From the NCBI GenBank assembly GCA_012934845.2, contig WNNJ02003859.1:62001-126000 (forward strand): 64,000 nt of DNA, written 5' to 3'. This DNA comes from Pomphorhynchus laevis. Its lineage: Eukaryota; Acanthocephala; Palaeacanthocephala; Echinorhynchida; Pomphorhynchidae. The notes beneath the pieces were generated by a model. It was not told where the DNA came from, did not search any database, and saw only the letters and a program-made list of their open reading frames with translations. Position numbers and translations under genes: made by a program. Each line of letters opens with the position of its first letter. Positions within the stretch are counted from its first letter, which is position 1. Positions 32,301-44,089 of the stretch are shown here, piece after piece.

Positions 32301-33610
32301 ACACCACAAATAAGTAGATATATCAAATAAGCAGTTAGTATTTTATTAAAATATTTAATATTAATAAAAAGGGCATTTATAAAATGTTTTTTCGTCAGTT
32401 CTTGCTAAAACAAAATTCCAATTTAATATTTATTTATATACGCGAAACCACTTGAAAATGTATTGGAGTCTGATAATATTATTACATTTTTCTTCAATAT
32501 TTTGTGATATCACCTAGATAATTGACAATTACCAAAATATTATGCAATCTTTTGTTGCAAAAAATGCAAATAAAAATTAATTAAATTTTATTATAATAAG
32601 AATTTTAGTATATCTTATATCTTTTATTAAATCTTATTCTTATACATCGTCTGATATTTATCAGTCAATTCATAAAAATTGATTTTTATTTTAAATTTTA
32701 ATAATAAATTTTATCATTATATAAATATAAATTGTAAATAATATTTATAATTATTTATTATTTATAATTTTTTATCTTTATTTTTAATTTATTTATAGTA
32801 TAAAATACGAAGACAAAATATAATATATAAAAAATATTATTTTACAGTTGAGACAAAATTAAATTTTAGTTAAAATTATGGGTTCTCTTCGGTTTCGAAA
32901 TTATAACTTATATTTTTATTGCTTTTGTTAATATTTTAAAATGTTTATGAAATCAAATTATTGAACTCAGCAAAATACATGATGTTTCGGATAAAGCTAT
33001 TTTTAGTTGAGTAAGTCTTTCAAATGTCTTGCAAATTATAAATCAGGTAACTGATCTGATTAAAATAAAAATCAATTATTATAAATTGACTAATAGATAA
33101 TATACGATGTATCCGAATACGAAATAGAAGTCATCAGGAGGAACTGCTATGTTATCACGTTTCTCGAAAAATACAAAATTGTTCCACCTTTGAATTTTTT
33201 AATTGAAAGGATTGCGAATACATTGACTGAGTGGCTGAGCTACATTTTTATATTAAAAATAATAATTTAATAACCTAACAGATTAATTAATTCTTGATGG
33301 CAAAATAGTGATGTATCTAGATATCAATGTTAAAATATTGCACGTCACGTTTTCATAAATTAGCTTTGTTGAGATCGGACTCGAGATTAGTATTTAATTT
33401 AGCGAGTACTCACTTTCTTTAGTTTGTTTACACTTATAAATATATAAATTTTTTGTTAGATTCATCGTACCAAATACATTTGATCGTCCAGTAATCAAGC
33501 TGGATAGTGGATATTATTTTACTAGAGAGCCTCAATCAAAAGTCAAGTTTGCGATTATATCTAAGAACTCTGATCCTGGAATATTATCGGAAGCAAATGG
33601 ATTACTGTGA
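29342..33610 (+). CDS. Candidate second host gene, three tentative exons
   Basis: Exon candidates: 29342-29504 (starts ATG; MPGNKYSFLAFKLYNSAIVE ... RSTRQ, donor CAAG/GTATTC), 29546-29592 (RNIIDLKDYQDEMSR, donor AG/GTAAGT) and 33460-33610 (FIVPNTFDRPVIKLDSGYYF ... SEANGLL, stop TGA). The last two join in phase 2 without a gap. The first ends in phase 1, which does not fit the open frame of the second, so at least one edge is wrong or an exon is missing. The composition is more protein-like than the flanks, but I do not recognise the product. A Naiad fragment lies in the long intron. Confidence 0.35.
29600..30480. other. Very AT-rich spacer
   Basis: TTAATTAATAATTAAT-type low complexity. The word AATTAATAATTAAT and GATCTTGGTTTGTAAnn-type segments recur near 29830-30100. 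No gene. Confidence 0.45.
30480..31010 (-). mobile_element. Naiad-type Penelope-like element, N-terminal GIY-YIG fragment
   Basis: Minus strand: a Met (MYSTRFEKYV) near 30993, a Cys-rich lead (NCIVCDVINNN ... NNNCNCNTAG), then the GIY-YIG nuclease (VVYIIQCTC ... YLGKTYQMLKTRFRQH) and, after a break, YPLGLNDVVQGIRKRRF. Penelope-like nucleases use such CC/H ligands and the R...H motif. Having the nuclease first, with a Met upstream, fits the permuted Naiad architecture. The element is truncated after the nuclease. Confidence 0.7.
31630..31800 (-). repeat. Naiad 3'-region structured motif, copy 1
   Basis: On the minus strand: AAATACATC...ATGTATTT hairpin, then CTGCTATG ... GCCGAAACCTGATAGCATAGCAG (shortened), then CTGATGACCTCTAATCC and TTATTTATTAGTCAATTCAT. 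The CTGCTATG and CATAGCAG blocks are complementary. Confidence 0.7.
33085..33175 (-). repeat. Naiad 3'-region structured motif, partial copy 2
   Basis: Minus strand keeps GAAACGTGATAACATAGCAG, CTGATGACTTCTA and the TATTAGTCAATTTAT tail; the first half of the motif is missing. Confidence 0.65.
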
Positions 33611-34439
33611 CATTAATTAAGTATTTATAGTTTAAAATAACGATGTTAGTCTGATTTTTAACACAACGCTTTCAATGTATGATATTTCAAGTTATCGTGT
33701 TAGAAAATAAAGCATCAAATGTCTTTAGCTAAAAAGGTTGACTTGAATTTTTTGAAATAATAAATCTGATCGTAATTAACATTCGATATAACATCATAGT
33801 ATGATATATTAAATAATTTATTATAATATAATGTGGTTTAATTGATAACATAATATTGTAATTTTTACTTTGTCGTAACTTTTACGACAAATTTATAGTT
33901 TCCTGATATGACAAAATCATTATATACGTTTGTTGCCAAATATACTTTCGAAATCATCAAAATTTCGGTAATTTCGTAAATTACCAAAATAAAAAATTCA
34001 GTAATTAATTTAATAAATAAAATTAATAAATTTTTTATTCCCATAAAAATTTATGAGAATTTTTAATAATGTTCAAATTTATTATTAATTAGATTAATTA
34101 ATGTAGATTTTTTTAATTAAATAAATGTTATTTCAATAAACAATTAATTTAAATAAATAATTCTTTTAACTCAATAATTATTAATGATTATTAAGAAATA
34201 TTATAATTTTTAATTAACCGAAATGGAGTAAAAATCATCAAAATTCTAGCAACTCCTGATTTGCACATTTTTTCATACCTGTCAAACAAGCAGACTACGT
34301 ATCATATGCACTCATATACGCTTGACTAGGGTTCAATAAGTAAAAATCTTTTGAATGCACAGTAAGTTAGCAAATGTTACTTGAACACAATCAGATTGGA
34401 AAAATACGTGAATGTTAGATTTTTATTTAAAATTTAACA
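33611..34439. other. AT-rich spacer
   Basis: No gene or repeat recognised apart from AT-rich low complexity. It runs from the candidate terminal exon to the Naiad element. Confidence 0.45.
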
Positions 34440-35620
34440 AAAAAATTGTATAGTTTGTGATGTTATAAATAATAATTACTGTTTAAGTAATCTGACAAGC
34501 AAATGTTTTTCATTAAATATTAATAATAATTGTAACTGCAATACTGCAGGTGTAGTGTATCTTATACAATGTACATGTGGATTGCAATATATAGGAAAAA
34601 CATATCAAATGTTAAAAACTAGGTTTAGGCAACACATATATAATATACAGCATAATAGTCAAACTATATTTCATAAACATATGAGATTAATAGGACATGA
34701 TATTAAAAACTGTAAATTATTTATTTTAGAACATATTATCGAAGAAAACATTTCAATATTAAATCAAAAACAATTAGAAAAGGAAGATTTTTGGAATAAA
34801 ACGCTCATACTGATTAGAATTGAATAACGTGATACAAGGAATTGGCCGAAGTAGTATAATACATAATAAACAACTATGTTATAATAATCCGGTTAAATGC
34901 AAGCAGTAAACCATGGCGATAAAAGGAATAAGAAAAAGAGTTAAATGAACAATTAGAAATATTAAAACAACTTTTAAGAGATAATAAGCTAAAAGATCTT
35001 TATGTAAATATAAGAAGTTTTTCTAAAGATATCATATGTTCAATAAATCAAAAATTAATTAACGACTATGATAGGCTAAGTTGTATAATAGACAGTTATT
35101 GTAATATAAAATACTATAATCGGGCAATTATTTTTTTTAATTATTATTTTTTTAATAATATTTTTTTAGTATATAAATTGGTTACGAACATACAAAGGGT
35201 AAAAATACATCGGGCAATAAATGCTAATAATAACAATAAAAATTATGCACTAACCAATGTATAGTAATACATTATAGTAATAAATATAGGTAGACTTATA
35301 AATAATTCTATAAGTAAAGAAATAATAATATCAGGTTTATGTAAATATATTCCAAAAATAAAGTATAAATTGTTACCGCCACTGGAACGAAAATTTTGTA
35401 ATTATAATGAAGAATTGAAACCAATATGTAACGATAGATACAATATAGAAACTGAATGCAATTGCAAAAGTCTTAATTTTGATAAAATAAATGAACATAT
35501 ATGTACCCATAATCTAGAATTAATTGATTAATTGAAAACAAAGAATTAAAGAAAATGCTATCAAGAGGGTATAAATATAGATTAAATAATGAAATAAGTT
35601 ACAAACAAGCGGATCAATTA
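34440..35620 (+). mobile_element. Naiad-type Penelope-like element: GIY-YIG, linker, CxC motif
   Basis: Plus strand, in order: Cys-rich lead (NCIVCDVINNN, NNNCNCNTAG) and GIY-YIG nuclease (VVYLIQCTCGLQYIGKT ... RFRQH ... HDIKNCKLFILEHI) at 34440-34830. A Lys/Leu/Asn-rich linker follows (QLEILKQLLRDNKLKD near 34960), then LLPPLERKFCNYNEELKPIC near 35370 and the short zinc-like domain with ECNCKSLNFDKINEH ... CTHN (the CxC codons are 35457-35465). It then reads into MLSRGYKYRLNNE, the lead-in to the polymerase. Nuclease before CxC before polymerase is the order described for Naiads and is the reverse of canonical Penelope elements. The copy has several frame breaks and stops near 35620, before its polymerase. 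Confidence 0.75.
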
Positions 35621-35639
35621 GACCTTTTATGATGGGCCG

Positions 35640-36690
35640 TTTTCAGCTAGACAATAAGATAAACATGATCAAAATAATCTCAAGTCCTTCAGTGTGAAGT
35701 TGTGTCCGCTACGTCGTAGAGACAGAACGGGGCGGTGCAGTTCCGTTATGGTCGTGCCCCGCGAATACATCGTGAAATCATACGACAAATGCAATTCCAA
35801 GGCATGATTGAATCTTCGATATTTGTTGTGAATATTGAGCTCCGGTTTTTAGAGATTGCAGTCTGCCGATCCGCTTTAATAATTGAATGGCTTCTTTACC
35901 GGTACCACCCCAGTGAGAAAAAACCACTGGTATGAATTTTGCGTGTTCAACAACAGTAACTCTTTCCGGATACTTGTTATTCTTTCTTGTTTCGTAATAT
36001 TCGAAGCATGCATCTACTGTTTTCGAGCGGTTAGAAGGTGCGAACGCGTTGAAAACGCATACATCCATGAGAGTACGCACCGTTCTATCGCCATACAGTC
36101 CGGAACAAGCTATGTCAAGGCTTGCATCATTATCTCGGGTTGATGTTTTGTTTTCGAATATAACATTGTTATTGACGTAATTCATGACGAGCCCAATCTT
36201 GAACTTATGACTAACCTCTGTTAATTTCTTACTTAATATGTCGCGAATCACATCATGGCGCATTGATAAGAGTCCGCCTAGCCTGCATGTAAGTGAGTGT
36301 GTTAATAATAATTGTTCTCCGCATTGACATTTGCTAAGAGCATTATTCTGTAAGAGACCGTACCGCGCTGCTAACGCATCTTTGAATTCAGCATTATTTA
36401 ATCTCGTATTGGAATTATGAGTCGGGTATACACTGAGCCAGGAAGAAGTTCCTTTTTTATAAGTGTTGGAGTGAGGTTTTCAGATGGATATCTGAAATAA
36501 GGGATATATTAGCTAGTTCAGATTTTTCTCTGATCTGTTTAGCGATTCGAATTGATGTCAGTATTTTATCCTGCACTTGATTAAGATCTGCACCCTTGAG
36601 GCCTTTCATACATGGAGCGCATAGCGTTCTGGATGATGAATATTCCTCATTTGAACAATTGTCTTCTCTAATACCACTTGTCATTAAATA
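35640..36690 (-). mobile_element. Reverse-transcriptase element of unassigned family, C-terminal part (copy 2)
   Basis: Minus strand: a lead segment (MKGLKGADLNQVQDKILTSI), then KGTSSWLSVYP, FKDALAARYGLL, a zinc-type CQCGEQ...HSLTC and RHDVIRDIL, ending in a nuclease-like tail (LMDVCVFNAFAPS ... YPERVTVVEHAKFIPVVFSHWGG). The zinc motif and RHD.. segment match copy 1 at 8-10.8 kb. The polymerase itself is not present here. One stop separates the first open piece from the rest. Family name unknown to me. Confidence 0.55.
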
Positions 36691-36835
36691 CTCGTAGTAT
36701 TAAATAATACCACTTGTTATTAAATACCACTTGTTATTAAATACATAATACTTTTAATACATAATACTCATAATACTTTAATACTCATAATACTTTAATA
36801 CTCATAATACTTTAATACATAATACTTGTGAAGTT
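36690..36835. repeat. AT-rich short tandem repeats
   Basis: Units of about 19 bp (TACTCATAATACTTTAA) and about 21 bp (TACCACTTGTTATTAAA) are repeated 2-3 times each between two pieces of the same element family. Confidence 0.75.
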
Positions 36836-36929
36836 GTATCCTCACGCTGCTTCATAGCGCCAAATCGTCGTAGACAAAACGACGAACTCTTGGCTATGGC
36901 GACGACAATAACGACCCTAATAGGGATAT

Positions 36930-37200
36930 ATACTATCTTGCGAGATATTTTTTAAGGACTTGATTGGCATCCATTCCAATTCCTCCACTCGTTGTTAGTA
37001 CGAAAGGATAAAATACAGCTCTTTCAATCCTGGTTATTCGTTCGGCATATTTTGCTAGTTTCCTTGACCGATGGTAATTATAGCTAGCAGTAGGACCTGA
37101 GATATAGGAAGGAGCATGACAGTTATAGATACAAATGTCCAAAAAGGACCGCTCTAGACTTCCATTATCAGTACTGTTATAAGCAACATCCAATAATACT
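36930..37200 (-). mobile_element. Same unassigned family, tail only (a different subfamily)
   Basis: Minus-strand frame with SFLDICIYNCHAPSY ... YAERITRIERAVFYPFVLTT SGG (spaced), which aligns with the tail of copy 2 (LMDVCVFNAFAPS ... VFSHWGG) but differs at most positions. It is therefore a second, diverged source element rather than a local duplication. Confidence 0.5.
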
Positions 37201-37389
37201 TGTTATTATTAAGAATAATAACAAGTATTATTACATACTGTCTCATAAAAATCAATATAAAATCAATAATTATCAATACTGTTTTATTAATTTTATCTTT
37301 TAATTTGTTAAATAAAAACCAAACACTACCGCATTTAAATTATTAATATTCTGATATTGAGAATTATTATTTATTATTCTGATAGAATA

Positions 37390-37730
37390 AATGAATATAT
37401 ATATGTACTCATAATCTAGAATTAATAAAAAATTGTGAATTAGTGTAAATGCTATCAAAAGGGTATAAATATAGATTAAATAATAACAACGACAAAATTA
37501 AAATAAAATTTACAATTCGTTATATAACAACCTAAATGCTTACTTTTTAAGCTAATTAATAATGAAAGCTTATACATCTAAGATAAATAGTTGGACAGAT
37601 TATAAATTTGATAATATTTAAAAGAAAATTAAAATAACAATATAAAAGGAGATATAAATTTAATAAAGATGTATTCAGAACTTACTAAATTAAATGATAA
37701 TTATATAAAATAATAATGAAAAGAAAATTT
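37390..37730 (+). mobile_element. Naiad linker-to-polymerase fragment
   Basis: Repeats the end of the 34.4-35.6 kb copy (the CTCATAATCTAGAATTA word, then a MLSKGYKYRLNN-like reading) and continues to MYSELTKLNDNYIK, the segment that begins the polymerase at 44.1 kb. It is diverged from both, so it is a separate insertion. Many breaks. Confidence 0.55.
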
Positions 37731-37734
37731 ATTG

Positions 37735-38985
37735 CCATCGCGCCTCTCGGATTCGACAAAATATAAAAGAAAGATAATATAGTTACAATAAATCAAATAC
37801 ATTCAATTTAAACGGATGCTGATGTTAGACGTTGTACCAATATATTGCATCTTCTCTTTGTCATATACTATGCCCCTAATGCTTCTGCACTGTTCCTCTT
37901 AAAAGGCCTCAGATAGATCGTGCACTTTACTTCATATGATCGATATCTTGCAAACTCAAATGCTGCAAATATGGACATTCGAAAATATGAAGCAAGGACC
38001 TGCAAGCGCACAAACAAAATTTTCACGAACAGCACGACGATCGCGAATGTAAAGGAATGTGTATAAGACAAATCTTATCGTGATACCCATGAGTAGAGAA
38101 ACGCCAAACCAATGGCTGCTTACAATTGTATAAATTTTTCCATTGCTGTTGACAGGCAACTGGCTTAAAAAGTGTTCCGGATCAATCCCCGATACTTTCT
38201 TGTTAAATATTTCTAGATTTGCAGTATAATTAACAGTTTCGACCATATTAAGAAGACTGCGCAGATTACGGATAAAGGTGGGACAGCTGCCAAGGTAGAA
38301 ACTAGTGTGGATTATGTCTTTGGTGAAACTCCCACTATGCTCTTTAAGAATCTTGCCTGACATCTGTCGAGCTGCATGAAATTACCGGAAGTCAAATCAT
38401 TCCATACAACGGAAAGACCATAACTAATCATGGGCAACAACATGACTCTGAAATACCTCAATGCACCCTCGAAAGAGAGACTCCCCAGATTATGGATCAA
38501 ACTCGTTGCCGTAATTATTTTTGTCGCCTTGCGTTCCAAGTGATCAACAAAACTCCAACGCGAAGTGAGGTACATTCCTAGATAAGTATACGAACGCGAA
38601 AATTCCAGCGGCTCGTTATGAAATGTGAGCTGATCATGCTTGTACCGTGGACCACCCTTACGAAACTTGACGACTTTGGTCTTTTCGATGTTAACCTTCA
38701 TTTTGTTAGATGTACAATAATGATATAATGCATTTAAGGCTCTTTGAGAAGAGGATATAGTATCCGACACTATGGCAAGATCATCTGTATACATCACTGA
38801 CCATACCCTATTAGAATTTCGACATAGGCAGTTTGGGAGGTCCATAACGAAAAAAACAAAGAGTAGGGGGCTAAGTGGATTTCCTTGCAAGAAACCACGG
38901 TTTACGCAAAAGGATTGTGAAAACTGAATCCCGTCAAATATTCTAAGTGAACTTGGTTGAAGGATGCTACTTAAGCTAGTCCATA
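37735..38985 (-). mobile_element. Non-LTR retrotransposon (clade unassigned), RT to 3' end
   Basis: Minus strand: SSILQPSSLRIFDG near 38960, then LQGNPLSPLLFVFFVMDL, catalytic YTDDLAIVS near 38785, and the thumb (SYTYLGMYLTSRWSF ... LRYFRVMLLPM). The C-terminal part passes a CCHC-like cluster (CALAGPC...NVHIC) and ends near 37868. The 3' UTR runs to about 37735. The catalytic box reads YTDD rather than YADD. The frame shifts at least twice in the C-terminal third. Confidence 0.7.
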
Positions 38986-39220
38986 TTGTAGTCTTGGAAG
39001 CAACATTATATAAAAATATCGTAACCCTGCCTTAAAAGATAATTTGCCTAGTTCGGACAGTCCAGATGTTGCCTTCACATTTTTATCACATTTAAGTTCA
39101 AAATGTTGAGAAAACGACCATCTAGATGTGATAAACATTTCAAGATACAAATACTTCGATTCAAAATTGAGCGGAGCGTCTTGATAGCATAGAATGTCCG
39201 ATCGACTTAGTCGACCTCTT

Positions 39221-39437
39221 TGCCATAAAGTTGAACGGAATTACAACAATTCTTTTTAATAACCAAACAAGAAATCAGTTATATAGTCACATTAGAACAG
39301 GCTGTCATTCAATAACATAATGGTCACTATAGTGAACAATGCTTCCACGTATACACTACCACTTAAAAGGACCGCTATTGTGGTATGTTGTTATTAGGTA
39401 TTGTTCAAGCATTGACCGCTTTGTAGCATCTGCTACA
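39221..39437 (-). repeat. Gypsy 3' LTR
   Basis: On the element strand it starts TGTAGCAGATGC and ends TTTATGGCA, i.e. TG...CA ends. It is similar along its full length to 43532-43752. Confidence 0.85.
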
Positions 39438-42400
39438 TCCCTTCTTTCCCACATTTCAGTCAGGGGGTCAAATCGCACAGGTCTCTTCCGCTGCCTAGTG
39501 CTTTATCTTAAGCCGTTATCTACGCATGATCGACTGGTAGATTCGCTGTGGTGTTTGCATCATAAGTTCTCGCAGGTTCTTCGTCATTGATGCTTTGTGA
39601 AGGAGTAACTTGGGACCGGGCTTCCATATCGTCGTCTAACGTTCCACCTTCCAAATCTTTTCTTAAACACTCTTGATGACGGTCTTGAGTACCCGAATTC
39701 GTCGCTTCGACTATGACAACCCTATTTCGAATGTCATTAGCATGGCGTCGTCTGGATCCAGCTGGAGTGTCTACCGTATACGATTCGCTACCGTTCTTCG
39801 ACATTATCTATAACGGTTCCCACCTTTTTCTCTGACTGTATCTTAACCAAACTGACTGCGATACCAAAAACGACCGAGGTTGAGCCCGTATATCATATTG
39901 AGTCTTCTGTACTTCTCTTCTTGATTGTACTGTCGTTTGAATGTTTAGCCTTAACCAATCCCATATTGTTGATAACCTTCTTCCAAACATCAAAACTGCA
40001 GGGGATACTCCAGTACTACTCTGCTTTGTATATCGGTAAGTCATTAGAAACTGTGACAATGTCAACTCTAGATTTCCTTCTGACATGTCGACTCTGCGTT
40101 AAAATGTCTGCATCAATCGTTCTACCAACCCATTAGTTTGGGGATGATACGGAGATGTCCTGATATGATGTATGCCGTTGTCTGTACAAAACATTCGGAA
40201 TTCTCGCGAAGTGATTGGTGGTCCATTATCGGATACAATGTGTTTTGGTATTCAAATTCGAGATAGCATACTTTTTAGCTTCTTATTTGCCTCGCTTGCC
40301 GATGCATTTATTATCTCTTCAATTTCTGGCCAATGGCTATAAGCGTCGATAACTAATATGAACAAGCCACCCGCTAACGGACCAGCAAAGTCTACACTTC
40401 CATGATTGCATTGGTACATCTCACTGATGTAAAAGCACTACAGGTGCGGCGTTTCTTCTGGTCTGGCACAATTGACAGGTTACTACTGTATGTTCAATGT
40501 CAGTTTCAATCGATGGCTACCAGCAATATCTTCTTGCTAGCTCTTTCATTGTACTAATGCCCGGATGCCCGGTACGTAGAACCTGTGCAGCTTTTTGACG
40601 TAACGAAAAAGGAATCACAATCCTTTGCAGCCACAACAGTATTCCATCCTCGCTGGACAGCTCATGAGCCCGGGAGCGATAAGTAGTGACTCACTGATTA
40701 GAGCCATTAGGGCACCCACTCTCCAGATAGCGTCGTATTTGCTTTAACTCAGGATCTTCTGAGCTACCCACCTAATATTCCTCCATTGCGAACCGAGACA
40801 TAATGCCGGCTAAAACATTTTCCGTTCCACTGATATATTGAATATCGTAATTGTACTGCAATAAGGTCAACGTTCAACGTACAAGTCTCTGGTTTGTTAC
40901 CTAGCTTAGGTTACGACCTTGTCCAAATATATATTTAAGCAGCCGATGATCATTACAAGGCGTAAAATTTTGTCCATATATACTGATGGAATTTTCTAAC
41001 GGCATATATTATCGACAGAGCTTTTTTCTATTTGTGCATAATTCTTTTCGTAGTCTTTTAGGATGCGTGAAGCGAAAACTACTGGCATCATTCTTCCGTT
41101 CGTTGCTTTCTGGAACATGACGGCACCAAATCCCGATTCGCTAGCGTCGGATGCAATATGTACTTCGGCCGCTATGTTGAAAAACTGTAAAACCCGCGCG
41201 TCTAGCATAGCTTCTTTTACGACCTCAAACGCCTGGTCGGGCTCAGCTGTCAACTTCCAAATATTATTCTTTCCACAAAGTTGGTACAAATCCGCACACT
41301 TAGCTTGCAATTCTGGTATGCACTTGCTATGATAATTCACACTTCCAAGGAACGTGCGCAGTTCAGTCATACTACGAGGGTTGGGACACATTCGGATCGC
41401 TGCTACTTTTGTCTCACTAGGCATTATCGTATCGCGATATATTACATGACCCAAAAATTCAACCCTATCCTGCATAAATTGGCATTTTTCTCTTTTTAGT
41501 TTAATTCCTGTCTTTCTTAAGCGTGATAGTACTTCTTTCAAATGCATCATATGTTCTTTTTCTGATCGGCCGGTTACAATAATATCATCAAGGTAAGCTG
41601 CGACCATTGGAATTCCCTTCAATAATTGATCCATGTATCGCTGAAAAATGCTTGGTGCAGCGCTAATTCCAAACGGTAGTCTTGTGTATTGATAATAATC
41701 CGTTGGATTTGCTAGTGTTAGATACTTCCGTGACGTAGTTCGAACTTTAAGCTGCAAGTAAGCATCCTTTAAGTCTAATATTGTATATTGGTGGCCACCT
41801 GCGATGCTTGCTGTGATCTCTTCCCATGTTGGTATCACGTATGACTCAACCTGTAAAAAGGAGTTAATCGTAACACGAAAATCTCCGCACAGTCAAATGC
41901 CACCTGATTGTTTCCTGACTGTCACAATGGGTGTAGCCCAGTCAATTCTACTATTGGAGTGATCTACTGGTTCTAAAATTCCACAATTCACTTGTCTTTG
42001 TATCTCATCCTCTACCATACTACGTAATGCGAAAGACTCTACGACTTGGACAGCATCGATGTGTAGCCTTGAGATCCATGACTAGATCGATTTCATAGTC
42101 CTTAATACAACCAGTTCCAGGTACAAATAGCGAATTGTATCTCGCTAAGATTTTCTTTGTCTTGTTTTTTGTCTACAATTAATACAATCTGCAACGTTGG
42201 ACACTGCATGTAAAATCTTTCCTGCCAGAGGACTTATTTTGGCCACTTTAACTGAAAACTATCAATCCACGGCCTTCCAAATACAGGAACACTTTCTGTC
42301 TCGACGACGGTAGCTTCTAACTTTTGCCTTAATCGCCCCATCTCGACAACAACCGTGCATGAACCTAAAGCCTCCAGCGCTCTTCTATCATAAGTACGTA

Positions 42401-43531
42401 GTCTCGTTGTTGTACGCAACCTTGGCTTACCCACATCTAGCCATAGTTGTTTTGGTATCACTGATACTGTGGCGCCGGTATCCTACTCCATCAGAACCTC
42501 TTTCTGATTTATTTTAACAGTGACTAGCGGAATTTTTTTGGCCAGCAGCAATTACATCAATCGATCTCATTATATCCTCTTCGGTTTCGCCCGTGTGAAA
42601 TTCTCTGACCTCGTTTACTCGACCTGTCATCCGAAAGAACCGTTGGAAATGACCGTATCGACGATATCGGAAACATTGTTTCCCGCTTGCCGGGCATTGT
42701 TGCTATCTATTATGATTTCTTCTACAACGTTGACAAGTTGCTCGTTGATTGTCTTGCTGACTCCTTGGAAATGAATGCAGCGTGCGTGTTCTTGATTCTC
42801 CGATCTTATCTACTTGCTTAATCTCAGTCTTGATTGTCTGCTCAATCTGTTCAGGTTTTCCAACCGAAAAGTCTTCTTTGACATTTTGTGGCATTTCGTA
42901 TGTGTTACATATACGCATGAGCTCATCAATGGTTGGATTTTCTTTTTATAATAGTGAGTTTCGCACAAATTCATGTGGTGTTCACATCACAACATGATCA
43001 ATAATTCGATCGTCGATAGCCTGCTGTTCATTTTTTAATTTCATCGTTGAAAGAACGACAATGTTTAGCTTGCTCTTTGTGTTGTGCTATCCACGCGCTG
43101 TATGTCTCAGTCAACTTCATACTACATTGGCTAAATCGAAAATGGGCAGCTACGATATGCACCGGCTTTACAAAATGTCGATCCAATACTTTTATAATAT
43201 CCGCGTAATCATAAATTTCCAATGACTGTCCAGCACATAATCACGTGATGAGTTGATACATTTCGCAAACCACTCATGAGAGTAGCAAGTCTTTCTTGCG
43301 CTCTTCTGAAACTTCACGGGGACTGAAATGGTGTTCTAGCTGCTCTTTATAAATATGCCACTGTTCACACTTGACATTAAATGGTCGAAAAGCTGTGACT
43401 CATTGCACTTGTCCTGAACTTGTTCTTACCGCTGTTATGTTCGAATTATGCGCGTTGGCCAACAATTGGATGATTTGCTGCGTTTGCTCTAACAATTGAT
43501 TGAATTGATGTCGCTCACCCTCGTCGATAGT

Positions 43532-43752
43532 TGCCATAAAGTTGAACGGAATTACAACAATTTTTTATTTAAAAAAAACAAACAAGAATTCAGTTATATA
43601 TTCACATTAGAACAGGCTGTCATTCAATAACATAATGGTCACTTTAGTGAACAATGCTTCCACGTATACACTACCACTTAAAAGGACCGCTATTGTGGTA
43701 TGTTGTTATTGGCTATTGTTCAAGCATTGACCGCTTTGTTGCATCTGCTACA
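43532..43752 (-). repeat. Gypsy 5' LTR
   Basis: Matches 39221-39437 end to end with scattered differences. The internal region begins immediately inside it. Confidence 0.85.
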
Positions 43753-44089
43753 CCCATCTTCGGAACATAATTACCTTATACTTTTCACGGTTCTCACGAA
43801 TACGATTAGTAAAACAGAACGCTGAGACCGAGTTTAAAGCTACTTGGGCATTAGAAATAGGTTTGGAAATAATAGCAAGATCGTCTGCATATAATACGCA
43901 TGAAATACTTAGACTGCTAAGAGGATCAGCAATGAAGAAACTGAATAACAAAGGAATTAAAAGGTCGCCATGAAGGACACCACGAATGGCAAGAAACTCA
44001 TTCGAATAATGTATGCCGTCAAAAATGCGAAGAACGTTTGGTTGCAAAATTGAATTCAATAAATAAAGAATAGGACCGCCTAAACCTAA

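Larger units (their letters stand above)
31011..33459. other. AT-rich region with a GC-richer patch and Naiad 3'-motif copies
   Basis: Positions 31030-31240 are GC-balanced but non-coding; they contain the palindromic pair AGATCT...AGATCT and no tRNA-like promoter boxes. Positions 31320-31400 share, in inverse orientation, the segment around CAGTATTTCTGAC found at 60280-60300. Two copies of the Naiad 3' motif lie at 31630-31800 and 33085-33175. The rest is AT-rich. Confidence 0.45.
39221..43752 (-). mobile_element. Ty3/Gypsy LTR retrotransposon fossil with both LTRs
   Basis: An element of about 4.5 kb in minus orientation bounded by LTRs of 217-221 bp. Parts recognised in order: gag-like region, protease-like region, reverse transcriptase with YLDD, RNase H and integrase. 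It is broken, with several breaks spread over the length. The two LTRs differ at roughly one position in twenty by eye, suggesting a moderately old insertion. It lies inside a non-LTR retrotransposon. A clear target-site duplication was not found. Confidence 0.85.
38970..44059 (-). mobile_element. Same LINE family, second copy, split by a Gypsy insertion
   Basis: The minus-strand RT begins at 44059 (SILQPNVLRIFDGIHY, YADDLAIIS near 43890), is interrupted at 43753, and resumes at 39220 (NFESKYLYLEMFITSRWSFS ... GLRYFYIMLLPR) until about 38970. There, in mid-RT, it joins directly to the start of the copy at 38985. The two copies are clearly different in sequence, so the junction is a recombination or truncation point and not a continuation. 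Confidence 0.7.
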
